Part shown: positions 1 to 9,274 of the stretch, piece after piece | How the letters are laid out: each line of letters opens with the position of its first letter | How positions within the stretch are numbered: the stretch's first letter is position 1 | NCBI RefSeq assembly: GCF_010692725.1 | Contig: NZ_JAAFZB010000096.1 | Coordinates: 62,001 to 126,000 of the forward strand | Reading direction: 5' to 3' | DNA from: Flavihumibacter soli | GTDB taxonomy: Bacteria; Bacteroidota; Bacteroidia; Sphingobacteriales; Sphingobacteriaceae | DNA length: 64,000 nucleotides | Notes under the pieces: generated by a model | Seen by the model: only the letters and a program-made list of their open reading frames with translations | Database searches by the model: none | What the model was told of the DNA's origin: nothing | Translations under genes and position numbers: made by a program

Positions 1-22
1 GTTTACATACTCTGAAAGGCGC

Positions 23-808
23 TTACTCACCCGATGTGGCGTGTAAAATAAGCCGGACAGTTTCTTGCGGAGAATCCCACTGCGGAAAATGCCCGCAGTC
101 TTTAAACCAATGAAGTTGCGCATCTCCGAATAGATCCATAGCCCGCTGGGCCTGACCTGGAAAGCATACATGATCACTCAATCCCCAGCCTATAACCAGT
201 GGTTTTAGGATTGTACCTTTCGGGCTACCCTGCTGTTCCTCACCATAAACTATTGCGTAAAGCAACTCGTCAAATGAAGGGGATACAGCACAACTGCGCA
301 TTTCATTAAGTGCTAAATCGGGAGATATTCTTTCCGGGTGTGCTGAAAGCTGTGCAAACAGTACCTGCCGGCCCAGTCTGCTGCGTGTTAGTTCCGCCAT
401 CCTATCCTGCAGTGCCCTGACAATGATTATTGAAATACTTAGCGAGCCGAATAATACGTGACGTTCCCAGCCCTCCCAGAAGCCACCGGGATCAAGCGAT
501 ACTACTGCACCAACGATACCCCCGCGGCGTGCTAGTTCAAGAACAAGCCTGCCTCCCATAGAACTACCCACTGCATCAATCCCCAGAAGATCCTGCTCTT
601 TAAGGAAGCTGGTTAAAGCGTCTGCCAGCGTTCCTATAGTCACGGGGCCTGCTAATGGAGGCGTATCACCAAAGCCAGGAAGATCCACTGCTATAACATC
701 ACGCTGCGACGCCAGGGCTGCCATCACCGGATCCCATGAACGCCAGCTGCCACCGAGTCCATGTATCAGGAGTAAGGGCTTTCCTTTGCCGGTTCGTTTA
801 TGATTCAT
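23..808 (-). CDS. alpha/beta hydrolase fold protein
   Basis: A 261-residue single-domain alpha/beta hydrolase, complete in the window. Seen in the sequence: an HGLGG oxyanion-type motif near residue 16, a nucleophile elbow GSSMG with Ser83, a late acidic residue in the segment GLSDHVCF, and the catalytic His in CGHFPQWD close to the C-terminus. Together these form a complete Ser-Asp-His triad. There is no signal peptide, so it is probably cytosolic. Members of this family include esterases, C-C hydrolases and haloperoxidases, and nothing here fixes the substrate. It is transcribed away from the divergent reductase gene that starts at 917, so the 108-bp gap probably holds both promoters. Confidence 0.85.
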   Translation of the reverse strand: MNHKRTGKGKPLLLIHGLGGSWRSWDPVMAALASQRDVIAVDLPGFGDTPPLAGPVTIGTLADALTSFLKEQDLLGIDAVGSSMGGRLVLELARRGGIVGAVVSLDPGGFWEGWERHVLFGSLSISIIIVRALQDRMAELTRSRLGRQVLFAQLSAHPERISPDLALNEMRSCAVSPSFDELLYAIVYGEEQQGSPKGTILKPLVIGWGLSDHVCFPGQAQRAMDLFGDAQLHWFKDCGHFPQWDSPQETVRLILHATSGE

Positions 809-916
809 TCGTTTAACATATTATTTAAGGGACAAGCAAAGGGTTTATTTGTTTCCTAAACAAAAGGAACCGGCATTTCTGCTGTACATTTACCTTATAT
901 CTAATTGAAACCAGGT

Positions 917-1957
917 ATGGACGAAAACCTCCTTACTTTCCGGATTATTGCCATTAAGCAGGAAACCCAGATAGCAAAAAGCTACTTCCTGGAAGAGGTT
1001 TCCGGAAAATCAGTAAAGTTCATCCCGGGACAGTTCCTGACATTTATTATAAAGCTTCAGAATCAGGAGGTTCGGCGATCGTATTCTATAACCAGCTTGC
1101 CGGAAGAGCCATTGATAGTTACGGTTCAGAAAGTAGACAACGGCCTGATCTCACGGCATATCCTGAATTCCTGGAAAACCGGTGATACGCTGCTTTCACT
1201 GCCTCCTATGGGACGTTTTACCCTGCCAGCGCAGCATGAAGTGCCAAGAGATATATTTTGTTTTGCTGCGGGAAGCGGCATTGTCCCGGTTCTGCCCCAG
1301 GTGCGAAGACTGCTGATGGAAGAACCTCAAAGCATTATCCACCTGGTATATAGTAATACAAACGAAAAAAGGACATTATTCTTAAATGAAATTGAATCTC
1401 TTTCTAAAGAATTCCCGCAAATGCGTGTTACTTTTCTGTTTTCCAATCCAGACTTCAGGCTGCAGGAACGCGGCCGTTTAAGCAATCTTTACACACAGGA
1501 TCTGGTAAAGCTATACCTGCGATACGAAAAAGAGCATGCGGTTTTTTTAATCTGCGGTCCATTTACCTATATGCGAATGCTTGGAATAACACTCGTTTCT
1601 ATGCACTTCCCGAAAGAAAACATTCGCCGGGAAAATTTCCTGCCGGAGATCATGCGGTCCGGCTATGTTAGTCAGCCTGAATTTCCGCACAGAGATGTTG
1701 TTATCCAGATTCAGGGCCAAAGGCATTTGCTTTCGGTCAAAAGCGGACAGGATATATTAACCGCAGCGCTGGAAAAGGGAATAACTCTTCCGTACAGCTG
1801 CAGAGGCGGAGTTTGCGGTACGTGCGCAGCTATCTGTAAGCAGGGAAAGGTTTACATGAGCATAAATGAGGTGCTGACAGACGAGGATCTTTCTAAAGGC
1901 TGGGTCCTCACCTGCACCGGATTCCCGGCGCAAGATGAAACTATCATATCATTTTAA
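917..1957 (+). CDS. FAD/NAD(P)-dependent oxidoreductase with C-terminal 2Fe-2S ferredoxin domain
   Basis: A modular electron-transfer reductase of the PaaE/class IA type. The order is an FAD-binding beta-barrel (about residues 5-100, with the flavin motif RRSYSITS), a NAD(P)-binding domain (about 105-225, with FAAGSGIVPVLP and CGPFTYM), then a plant-type 2Fe-2S domain. Its cluster ligands are Cys295, Cys300, Cys303 and Cys333 in the pattern C-x4-C-x2-C-x29-C. Such proteins pass electrons from NAD(P)H to an oxygenase or another acceptor. No oxygenase lies beside it, so the partner is unknown. I chose ATG 917; a TTG at 905 extends the frame by four residues. A phenylacetyl-CoA epoxidase role is possible but unsupported here because no other paa genes are present. 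Confidence 0.85.
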   Translation: MDENLLTFRIIAIKQETQIAKSYFLEEVSGKSVKFIPGQFLTFIIKLQNQEVRRSYSITSLPEEPLIVTVQKVDNGLISRHILNSWKTGDTLLSLPPMGRFTLPAQHEVPRDIFCFAAGSGIVPVLPQVRRLLMEEPQSIIHLVYSNTNEKRTLFLNEIESLSKEFPQMRVTFLFSNPDFRLQERGRLSNLYTQDLVKLYLRYEKEHAVFLICGPFTYMRMLGITLVSMHFPKENIRRENFLPEIMRSGYVSQPEFPHRDVVIQIQGQRHLLSVKSGQDILTAALEKGITLPYSCRGGVCGTCAAICKQGKVYMSINEVLTDEDLSKGWVLTCTGFPAQDETIISF

Positions 1958-2056
1958 AGCCAGGACACAATTATTATAGCAAGGAGAAGACCGGAATGGA
2001 ATCATTTATGCATCCATCCGATTCTTTCCCTCGAATTGCTACTTGCTGCAAATTCC

Positions 2057-2425
2057 TTAAGACTCCGGTTCCTCCGGCTCTTCACTTTCAAGATTAAAAC
2101 CACCCGGATCGCGCACCTTCTTCAACTGGTCAAGAGTCAGGTTGGTGGTCCCGCTTAGATTCTCTTCAATCTCCTCTTCGCTGCCCTGAGTAGTCGGCGG
2201 TTGGGGATTAGTGTCAGCTTCATTCTCCCTGTCTATGCTTTGTTCATCCCTTTGATAAGACGGCACAGCGACTCGGGAAGCTTCTGCGGTCCGCTCATTT
2301 TCGCGGGCATTATCGGCTGCTGCGTCGCTGCTTGATGCGTCCCGCAGGCGATCGTCGTTACCACCATCTCCGGGCCTCAGCGGCTGGTCATCTCCGTTAA
2401 ATCTATTGCTGTTTTCTGGCATCAT
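2057..2425 (-). CDS. hypothetical acidic, disordered protein
   Basis: A 122-residue protein rich in Asp, Glu, Asn, Ser and Pro, with no recognisable domain, signal peptide or membrane segment. The composition predicts an intrinsically disordered chain. The C-terminal part (about residues 85-115) is the only stretch with helical character (NLTLDQLKKVRDPGGF). Two Met codons lie at the start (2425 and 2422) and either may be used. It stands alone between a plus-strand reductase and a plus-strand AsmA-like gene. I do not recognise a function. Similar short acidic proteins occur in Sphingobacteria, but that is recollection and not something the sequence shows. Confidence 0.55.
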   Translation of the reverse strand: MMPENSNRFNGDDQPLRPGDGGNDDRLRDASSSDAAADNARENERTAEASRVAVPSYQRDEQSIDRENEADTNPQPPTTQGSEEEIEENLSGTTNLTLDQLKKVRDPGGFNLESEEPEEPES

Positions 2426-2570
2426 AAGTGTTTATATTTAGTGGTGAGATTTTGAACTTAACATTTACCCGCTCTAGCTTGACATATTTTAAACCGATTT
2501 CAGCCAGCGATGTTTTACATGATCAACAATCAAATCTTTCCCTGCCGTACCGTACTTTATTAACCTCCAT

Positions 2571-4973
2571 ATGCCTCGCTGGATCAAAATCATTTTAAAG
2601 ATTGCCGGAATATTCCTTGTTGTGGTATTTCTGGGATGGATGGCCCTCGCCGCTTATGTACATACCCATAAAAAGCAACTTCTGGACGCCATCACGGCAC
2701 AACTTAATGAGAATCTTAGCGGGACCTTAACAATCGAGAAAATGGAGCCGGCGTTGATCCGCGGCTTTCCAGGTATATCGGTAACCCTAACGAACATCCT
2801 ACTCCGGGACAGTCTATGGCAGAGCCACCGGCATGATGTACTAAAAGCGAAGGACGCCTACGTCTCCGTTGATGCGTTTTCGATCTTAAGTGGCAACCCG
2901 ACCATTAAGAATATCACCATAAGCAAGGGAAATCTTTATTTCTTTACAGACAGCTCCGGTTATTCAAACACAGATATCTTCAGAAATAGATCAGGCAATA
3001 AACAGGATAAGGACAGTCAGAGGAAAAAAATAAATCGCATAGATCTAAGGGAAGTCAACCTTGTGCTTGAGAATCACCTGAGAGCCAAATACTTTGATTT
3101 CAACATCTCAAGCTTTAGCGGTAAAATTAAATACAATAGTAAAGGCTGGAAGGCTACTGCCAACCTGAACACAATGGTTAAAAGCCTCGCCTTCAACACA
3201 CGCCGGGGAAGCTTTCTAAAGAACAAAAACTTAAGCACTGATCTGCAGCTGATCTTCGACGACAAATCGCAACTTCTGACCATTCCGATGCAGGACATAA
3301 AAATCGGGGGAAATGATTTTGAAGTTGGGGGTAAGTTCAGCCTGTCCGAAAAATCACGCGACTTTGCGCTGGACATAAAAACATCCAGAATCACACTTCG
3401 CGAAACCGCATCCTTATTATCCCCTAATATTCAATCAAGGCTTAAGTATTACCAACTGGAGAAACCCCTTTCCGCTGGCGCCACAATTAGAGGTCAACTT
3501 AAAAGGGGAGCCGACCCGCGAATCATCGCTAACTGGGAAACCAAAAACAATAAGCTTGTAGTTAACGGTGAGACTATTACTAACGTTGATGTTAAAGGTA
3601 CTTACACCAATGAAGTAGTAGATAATAGCGGAACAACGGATAAGAATTCATCCATCAGTTTGTATGGAATGACAGGCAGGTGGCATGATATACCATTTAA
3701 AGCTGATTCAATTATTATTACTGATATGAAAAAGCCTGTAATAGCAGGCAAGTTTACAGCCGATTTCCCATTAAGAAAACTAAATCCGGTGTTCGGTAAT
3801 GAAACCTTCGTTTTTAGCAGCGGCACTGCGCATCTTGATCTTTTATACAAAGCACCCTATTTCAGTACGGATGAAAGCCAGCGATTTATCAATGGTGATG
3901 TCGTGATCAAAAACGCTTCTATTAATTACCTCCCAAGGAATCTTCCGTTTAAGAATGTACAGGCGCGCTTAAATTTCCGGGGGCAGGATCTTTACCTTAA
4001 AAACATAAACCTTCAAAGCGGTGGAAGTTCGCTTCAAATGGATGGATCCATAGCAAAATTCCTGAACCTTTTCTATACCGATCCGGCGAAAATACTGCTG
4101 GACTGGAATATAGCAAGTCCTCAAGTCAATTTAAGTCAGTTTCTTTCCTTTCTTGGCCGTCGGAAATCCAGCGCATCATCCGGTAGTATGAACCTGTTCT
4201 CAAAACGCCTTGACAGGATGCTGAATGAAGCCAGTGTACAGATGCAGATGAAGCTCGATAAAGTGATTTATAAAAAATTTATAGCCCGGAATGTCAGGTC
4301 TAACCTGACCCTGAATCAAAAGGGAATCAGCATGAATAATGTCAGCTTGAACCATGCAGGTGGAAGCCTGCAGATGAATGGAAACATGGATCAAACCGGA
4401 TCTGTAAATAAGATCCTACTGAACACGAGCATCCGAAAAGCGAACATCCAGGAGTTGTTCTTCGCATTCAATAACTTTGGCCAGACCGGTATTACCGACC
4501 AAAACTTGCGTGGCACATTTAATGCCGACTGTAACGTATCAGGCACTCTGCGTGATAATGGAGAGATGGTTCCATTGAGTATGCGCGGAACAATAGATTT
4601 CACCTTGAGAAATGGTGGATTAGTGAACTTCGAGCCGATGGAAAAGATCGGAAATTTTGCATTCAAAAACCGCGATTTTTCAAATATTACACTAAAGAGC
4701 CTTTCAAACCGATTTACCCTGCTGGGCGATCGGGTAGTTATACCGCCGATGCAGATCCAGTCAAGCGTTCTCAATATATTTTTAGAAGGAGTTTATGGCT
4801 TCTCCACCGGCACCAATATCATCATGCAGGTGCCGCTGCGAAACCCTAAGAAAGATGAATTCATTTATGACGAAGCGGAAAGGCAGCAGCGCGCAAAAAA
4901 AGGTATTGTGCTAAACCTGCATGCTACAGACGGCGATGATGGGAAGGTTAAGATCAAGCTCGGTAAAGATTAG
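2571..4973 (+). CDS. AsmA family protein
   Basis: An 800-residue protein with one N-terminal membrane anchor (about residues 5-28, IILKIAGIFLVVVFLGWMAL) followed by a long beta-rich periplasmic region. The segment after the anchor (helix, then LNENLSGTLTIEKMEPALIRGFPGISVTLTN, split here only by description) is the usual AsmA N-terminal layout. The C-terminal 250 residues look like the AsmA_2 repeat (DRVVIPPMQIQSS, GVYGFSTGTNI, PLRNPKKDEF). Related AsmA/TamB/YhdP proteins are thought to bridge the periplasm and move phospholipids to the outer membrane. That role is known for the family, not shown here. It is monocistronic in appearance, flanked downstream by a heptamer repeat array. Confidence 0.85.
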   Translation: MPRWIKIILKIAGIFLVVVFLGWMALAAYVHTHKKQLLDAITAQLNENLSGTLTIEKMEPALIRGFPGISVTLTNILLRDSLWQSHRHDVLKAKDAYVSVDAFSILSGNPTIKNITISKGNLYFFTDSSGYSNTDIFRNRSGNKQDKDSQRKKINRIDLREVNLVLENHLRAKYFDFNISSFSGKIKYNSKGWKATANLNTMVKSLAFNTRRGSFLKNKNLSTDLQLIFDDKSQLLTIPMQDIKIGGNDFEVGGKFSLSEKSRDFALDIKTSRITLRETASLLSPNIQSRLKYYQLEKPLSAGATIRGQLKRGADPRIIANWETKNNKLVVNGETITNVDVKGTYTNEVVDNSGTTDKNSSISLYGMTGRWHDIPFKADSIIITDMKKPVIAGKFTADFPLRKLNPVFGNETFVFSSGTAHLDLLYKAPYFSTDESQRFINGDVVIKNASINYLPRNLPFKNVQARLNFRGQDLYLKNINLQSGGSSLQMDGSIAKFLNLFYTDPAKILLDWNIASPQVNLSQFLSFLGRRKSSASSGSMNLFSKRLDRMLNEASVQMQMKLDKVIYKKFIARNVRSNLTLNQKGISMNNVSLNHAGGSLQMNGNMDQTGSVNKILLNTSIRKANIQELFFAFNNFGQTGITDQNLRGTFNADCNVSGTLRDNGEMVPLSMRGTIDFTLRNGGLVNFEPMEKIGNFAFKNRDFSNITLKSLSNRFTLLGDRVVIPPMQIQSSVLNIFLEGVYGFSTGTNIIMQVPLRNPKKDEFIYDEAERQQRAKKGIVLNLHATDGDDGKVKIKLGKD

Positions 4974-4993
4974 CATTCAAATTACCCAATTCT

Positions 4994-5028
4994 AATATCT
5001 AAAATCTAATATCTAATATCTAATATAT
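4994..5028. repeat. tandem heptamer array (AATATCT x5)
   Basis: Five consecutive 7-bp units, three exactly AATATCT and two with one or two changes (AAAATCT, AATATAT). The array starts 20 bp after the AsmA stop codon and runs into the last codons and stop of the minus-strand VOC gene. It is one of several low-complexity word arrays at gene junctions in this window. Confidence 0.85.
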
Positions 5029-5502
5029 TTCAAGCAGGGCATCAAGGTCCAGGTGTTCGGTAACCATCAGCAGGTTCCCGTTATTATCAAGCGGCCAGAG
5101 TTCCCTTGGCCTGTCCCAGTAAAGTTCAACACCGTTATTATCCGGGTCATTCAGATATAAAGCCTCAGAAACACCGTGATCTGCGGCACCCGTAAGTGGA
5201 TAACCGGCATCATTCAATCGCCGTAACGCGGCAGCGAGATCCTTCCTTTCCGGATATACGATAGCGGTATGAAATAATCCTGCAGATCGCAACGGTGCAG
5301 GCGGCGCATCTTTTGAATACCAGGTATTTAATCCGATATGATGATGATAGCCCCCGGCTGAAATAAATACCGCCTGGTCACCATAGCGTTGGGTGATCTC
5401 AAAGCCAAGCAGTTCATGATAAAATGCCAATGCGCGTTCCAGGTCAGCTACCTTTAAATGAACATGCCCGATGCGCGTGCCTGGGGGAAGTCGATATGTC
5501 AT
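5020..5502 (-). CDS. VOC family protein (glyoxalase / extradiol dioxygenase-like, CatE type)
   Basis: A 160-residue vicinal-oxygen-chelate protein. It opens with the characteristic IGHVHLKVADLERALAFY strand-helix, with a possible metal ligand at His15. It then has GGYHHHIGLNTW around residues 50-61, a second-half strand FHTAIVYP, and the terminal GVELYWDRP with ligand Glu126. The arrangement matches the small catechol-2,3-dioxygenase-like proteins (CatE/YwbC group), which bind a divalent metal. The actual substrate is not evident and neighbouring genes give no pathway. The stop codon lies inside the heptamer array. Confidence 0.85.
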   Translation of the reverse strand: MTYRLPPGTRIGHVHLKVADLERALAFYHELLGFEITQRYGDQAVFISAGGYHHHIGLNTWYSKDAPPAPLRSAGLFHTAIVYPERKDLAAALRRLNDAGYPLTGAADHGVSEALYLNDPDNNGVELYWDRPRELWPLDNNGNLLMVTEHLDLDALLEIY

Positions 5503-5599
5503 TAATAAAGCTACTAATTTGGCTTTTCAATCTAAAATATGTTTGACAGCAGTTCCTATTCCACTATAAAACGGTTATTTAGTACATTTACATGATGCC

Positions 5600-6406
5600 A
5601 TGTCCGTGCTGCAGCAAAGCGCTGGTCCATATGGTATAATTAGCTCCTGGAATTCTGGCAGAATGGATTATTTGGAAAAACTCATCGTAGATATCGAACT
5701 GCATTCAGTTGAAGGGATCAATGAGTGTTTCTCCAATGGCATAGATCCGAATCAATACTATAAGGGCAAACCGCTTATCTATGAACTCCTAAGTGAATAT
5801 ACCCGGTCTCCCCGATTTAAAGACTGCGTTTTATGCTTTATAAATCATGGACTGCGTTTCGAAGACAAAGTTCTCTTAGCCGTATTAACCGATGATGCTT
5901 CCGCACTTGAGCTTCAATTAAAAAAGGATGCCGCGGCTGTTAACAACAGATACTCTCTACGCTGTGCCTATACACCTCTTTTCGAAGTAACATTACTTCA
6001 TATTTGTGCGGAATTCAATCTCCCGGCGTGTGCCGAAGTATTATGTAAGTATGGTGCAGATATAAATGCCCGGGCCGGAAAAGATGAATACGGCTTTGGC
6101 GGACAAACGCCTGTCTTTCATACGGTAAATCAGAACTCGAATCAATCATATGATATGCTAAATTTCCTTCTTTCCAGGTCTGCCGATCTTAAATTGACAA
6201 TCGAAGGCATCATATGGGGAAAGGGTTATGAATGGGAAACTTTGATTCCGGCGGTTAATCCGATTAGCTATGCCATGCTGGGCCTCATTCCGCAGATGCA
6301 TCGAAACGAAATTAAGATTGCCGAAGTGGTATCTCTTTTGCTTAAGGCTGCTTACGGAATTAACTACACGCCAAAAAATGTTCCCTGCGCCTACCTGAAA
6401 AAATGA
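5600..6406 (+). CDS. ankyrin repeat protein
   Basis: A 268-residue protein with ankyrin-type helical repeats. The clearest is TLLHICAEFNLPACAEVLCKYGADINAR (described in two parts: TLLHICAEFN and VLCKYGADINAR), followed by a degenerate repeat TPVFHTVNQN...LNFLLSRSADL. The N-terminal part carries weaker repeats (GINECFSNGIDPNQYY). There is no signal peptide or transmembrane segment, so it is probably cytosolic. Ankyrin domains mediate protein-protein contacts and no catalytic motif is seen. An internal Met at 5663 (MDYLEKLIVD) is an alternative start that removes 21 poorly conserved-looking residues. It lies 53 bp upstream of the Sua5-like gene. Confidence 0.75.
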   Translation: MSVLQQSAGPYGIISSWNSGRMDYLEKLIVDIELHSVEGINECFSNGIDPNQYYKGKPLIYELLSEYTRSPRFKDCVLCFINHGLRFEDKVLLAVLTDDASALELQLKKDAAAVNNRYSLRCAYTPLFEVTLLHICAEFNLPACAEVLCKYGADINARAGKDEYGFGGQTPVFHTVNQNSNQSYDMLNFLLSRSADLKLTIEGIIWGKGYEWETLIPAVNPISYAMLGLIPQMHRNEIKIAEVVSLLLKAAYGINYTPKNVPCAYLKK

Positions 6407-6459
6407 GTAGCCGGATAATTAATCAATATATTATTAGTCAGAAACCTAATTTCGCTCTC

Positions 6460-7080
6460 ATGCTTGTTAAAATTTATCCGGAAAATCCAAATGAAAAGGC
6501 AATTCAGCTGGTGGTGGATGTATTGAAGAAAGGGGGACTGATCATATATCCTACCGACACAGTTTACGGCCTTGGTTGTGATATTACAAATCACAAAGCA
6601 ATAGAACGAATTGCAAGGATCCGTGGGATCAAGCCTGAAAAAGCCAACTTTTCGTTTATCTGCTACGACCTGAGCCATATCTCAGATTATATCAAGCCGA
6701 TTGACAATGAAACCTACCGTGTGATTAAGAAAGCACTCCCTGGCCCTTTTACTTTCATTTTCAATGCAAGCAAAAAGGTACCGAAAATGCTGAGTTCCAA
6801 TAAAAAGACCGTAGGTATCAGGGTGCCTGATAATAACATTGCAAGGGCTATAGTGAAGGAGCTGGGTAACCCGATAATTTCTACCTCCATTCGGGATGAG
6901 GATGATATCAAGGAATATTCAACAGATCCCGAACTGATATATGAAAAGTTTAAAGATCTGGTTGATCTCGTCATTGACGGGGGCTACGGTGACAATGAAG
7001 CATCTACAGTGGTCGATTGCACGATGGGCGAATTTGAAGTTATACGGGAAGGAAAGGGCGACCTGAACCTTGTTATCTGA
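6460..7080 (+). CDS. Sua5/YciO/YrdC family protein, L-threonylcarbamoyladenylate synthase-like
   Basis: A 206-residue YrdC-domain protein. The motif KKGGLIIYPTDTVYGLGCDI near the N-terminus is the family signature, followed by KPEKANFSFICYD, PGPFTFIFNAS, TVGIRVPDN and the closing STVVDCT. YrdC/TsaC enzymes make threonylcarbamoyl-AMP from Thr, bicarbonate and ATP for the tRNA t6A modification. The shorter YciO relatives are similar in sequence, and this one (FICYDLSHISDYI instead of the usual SLHIL-like segment) may belong to the YciO branch. I start at ATG 6460 because the MLVKIYPENPNEKAIQ beginning fits the family; the open frame reaches back to 6403 but that region overlaps the ankyrin gene. 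Confidence 0.85.
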   Translation: MLVKIYPENPNEKAIQLVVDVLKKGGLIIYPTDTVYGLGCDITNHKAIERIARIRGIKPEKANFSFICYDLSHISDYIKPIDNETYRVIKKALPGPFTFIFNASKKVPKMLSSNKKTVGIRVPDNNIARAIVKELGNPIISTSIRDEDDIKEYSTDPELIYEKFKDLVDLVIDGGYGDNEASTVVDCTMGEFEVIREGKGDLNLVI

Positions 7081-7213
7081 TTTTTCATGAAGGAGCTTAT
7101 CCTCTTTACACAGCCATCCCTGGGCAAAGCAAAAGAATGAGAGGCCTGTCTTCTTAACCAGCTTAAAGGCCATTTTAAACCGCTTTTTAATTTCTTAATT
7201 TCTAATTTAGCGT

Positions 7214-8425
7214 ATGGCAAAACTGATAACTCTGCGGCCGTTTAAGGAATTTATTCAATCAGAACAAGTTGGTGGGATACTTTTAATAATCTGTGTCGCC
7301 TTATCGTTGATAATTGCCAATACCGGTTGGAATGAGGGATTCAATGATATATTAAGTACAGAACTCGGCTACCGCTCAGCCGCGATCTCACTCAGGTATA
7401 GTACGGCCTTATGGATCAACGATGGACTTATGGCAATCTTTTTCCTTCTTGTCGGCCTGGAAATAAAACGTGAGATCATTGAAGGGGAACTCTCTTCTCC
7501 GAAGAAAGCGGCGATGCCGATCTTTGCTGCACTGGGCGGGATGCTGATGCCGGCAACGATATTTGCTTTGTTCAACACTTCTACTCCAACAAGTGCCGGC
7601 TGGGGAATACCAATGGCTACTGATATCGCTTTTGCGTTAGGTGTTATTTCCCTCCTGGGGAAACGTGTACCTGCTTCGTTGAAGATATTCCTGGCTGCTC
7701 TGGCCATTGCTGATGACCTGGGAGCTATTCTGGTTATTGCAATTTTTTATACCAACGAACTTCATTGGGATCAGTTGTTTTATTCCGCTGTTATTTTAGG
7801 CCTCCTGATTCTCCTGAACAGGTTAGGAGTTAAAAAACTCGTTTTCTATATGATACCGGGAATCTTTCTCTGGTATTTCATTCACCATTCCGGAATACAT
7901 GCCACCGTCGCCGGTGTCCTGCTTGCCCTGACCATTCCTACGAATCCGGTCAAAGAAACTTCTCCGCTCGAAGCATTAGAACACGCTATCGTCAGGCCGG
8001 TTAACTTTATTATCATGCCTATATTCGCGCTTGCGAATACCAGCATTCGGTTTGAACCTGCTATGCTGGAGGGTCTTTATAGTCCCCTGGGAATGGGAAT
8101 AATATTAGGCCTGGTAGTAGGTAAGCCGCTCGGTGTGACACTTTTCTCCTGGCTGTCTGTAAAAATGGGCCTCAGTTCACTCCCATCCAAGGCTGGCTGG
8201 AGGCACATTATCGGATTAGGCCTGCTTGCCGGAATTGGGTTTACAATGTCCATTTTTATCGCCATCCTATCGTTTTCTGATCCCTTATTCCAGGTTGAGG
8301 CTAAGTTTTCCATTCTTGTTGCCTCTCTGAGCGCAGGCGTCGTCGGGTATATTTTTCTAAGCCTGTTAAGCTCAAAACGGAAGAATCAGGAAGCCGCTAT
8401 TAACCCCCAGGCGATACTACGGTAG
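7214..8425 (+). CDS. nhaA: Na+/H+ antiporter NhaA
   Basis: A 403-residue inner-membrane protein with about 11-12 hydrophobic segments. Hallmarks are WINDGLMAIFFLLVGLEIKRE near residues 67-88, the first essential Asp in MATDIAFALG (Asp137), and the ion-binding pair AIADDLGAI (Asp167/Asp168). NhaA exchanges two protons for one sodium and serves pH and salt homeostasis. Length and motifs match the family. It runs convergently into trpA with only 2 bp between the stop codons, so the two transcripts probably overlap at their 3' ends. The 133-bp leader contains no convincing gene. Confidence 0.96.
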   Translation: MAKLITLRPFKEFIQSEQVGGILLIICVALSLIIANTGWNEGFNDILSTELGYRSAAISLRYSTALWINDGLMAIFFLLVGLEIKREIIEGELSSPKKAAMPIFAALGGMLMPATIFALFNTSTPTSAGWGIPMATDIAFALGVISLLGKRVPASLKIFLAALAIADDLGAILVIAIFYTNELHWDQLFYSAVILGLLILLNRLGVKKLVFYMIPGIFLWYFIHHSGIHATVAGVLLALTIPTNPVKETSPLEALEHAIVRPVNFIIMPIFALANTSIRFEPAMLEGLYSPLGMGIILGLVVGKPLGVTLFSWLSVKMGLSSLPSKAGWRHIIGLGLLAGIGFTMSIFIAILSFSDPLFQVEAKFSILVASLSAGVVGYIFLSLLSSKRKNQEAAINPQAILR

Positions 8426-8427
8426 GT

Positions 8428-9210
8428 TTAGTCGTTTGATTTCAAATTCCTGATAAAACCGTCGATCTTTTCCAGGTAATTATCCTCCCCTAAGATCCGG
8501 ACAAAAGCACTCCCTACGATAGCACCGCGGGTATATTCAGCAGCTTTGCGGAAACTTTCTCTATCAGAGATTCCAAATCCTATCATGGTAGGGTTATTAA
8601 GGTTCATCTCGCGGATCCGTGAAAAGTAGTGTTCCGCCTCATCATTTAAGGCAAGGTTCTTCCCGGTTGTGGAAGAGGAAGAAAGCAAGTAGATAAACCC
8701 CTTACTAAGCTGATCGATTTTGCGGATCCGCTCGTCAGATGTCTGCGGAGTGATGAGAAATATATTAGTTACGCCATTGTTGCTGAAACAATCCTTATAC
8801 ATTCCTTCATATTCATACATGGGAAGGTCGGGAACAATTACGCCCTCCACGCCTGCGTCGGCACAGCTTTTACAAAATTTTTCGACTCCATACTGCAGAA
8901 CGGGGTTAAAGTATCCCATTAAGAGCACAGGAATCGTAAGCCTTTTCCGAAGGTCTTTCAGCTGCTCGAACAGCAGTTCTACGGTCATCCCATTCTCGAG
9001 CGCCTTTTGCGAGCTCTGCTGTATAACAGGCCCGTCAGCTAAAGGGTCCGAATATGGAAAGCCTATCTCCAAAAAATCCGCACCCGCCTTTTCGAGGGCC
9101 TCAGCTATTTTAAGGGTACTATCTATTTCGGGATAACCGGCAGTGAAGTATATGGAGAGTAAGGGTCCGTTTTTACGGGCAAAAAGCTCGTTCAATCTGT
9201 TAACAGGCAT
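8428..9210 (-). CDS. trpA: tryptophan synthase alpha chain
   Basis: A 260-residue TIM barrel that cleaves indole-3-glycerol phosphate to indole and glyceraldehyde-3-phosphate. The catalytic acid-base pair is visible as Glu48 in ADFLEIGFPYSDPLADGP and Asp59 in the same segment. The phosphate-binding segments GFGISDRESF and GAIVGSAFV are also present. It is the last gene of the leftward trpD-F-B-A cluster and acts with TrpB as an alpha2-beta2 complex. A 64-bp spacer full of degenerate repeats separates it from trpB, which is unusual because the two genes are normally tightly coupled. Confidence 0.97.
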   Translation of the reverse strand: MPVNRLNELFARKNGPLLSIYFTAGYPEIDSTLKIAEALEKAGADFLEIGFPYSDPLADGPVIQQSSQKALENGMTVELLFEQLKDLRKRLTIPVLLMGYFNPVLQYGVEKFCKSCADAGVEGVIVPDLPMYEYEGMYKDCFSNNGVTNIFLITPQTSDERIRKIDQLSKGFIYLLSSSSTTGKNLALNDEAEHYFSRIREMNLNNPTMIGFGISDRESFRKAAEYTRGAIVGSAFVRILGEDNYLEKIDGFIRNLKSND

Positions 9211-9212
9211 GT

Positions 9213-9272
9213 ATTCTAAGTGATAAGTAGTAAGTGATAAGTTCCAAATTATTCAGGTACTAAGTACTAACA
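9213..9272. repeat. low-complexity word array in the trpB-trpA spacer
   Basis: The whole trpB-trpA spacer is built of repeats of AAGTGATAAGTAGT-like words and then TACTAAGTACTAA. On the plus strand AAGTGATAAG occurs twice, 14 bp apart. No start codon or promoter for trpA is evident within it. It resembles the other junction arrays of the window. Confidence 0.7.
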
Positions 9273-9274
9273 AG

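Noticed and set aside
7087-7140. A 17-codon frame in the leader of nhaA, considered as a regulatory peptide.
   Set aside because: There is no terminator or alternative pairing between it and nhaA comparable to the trp leader, and the sequence shows no ion- or amino-acid-related codon bias.
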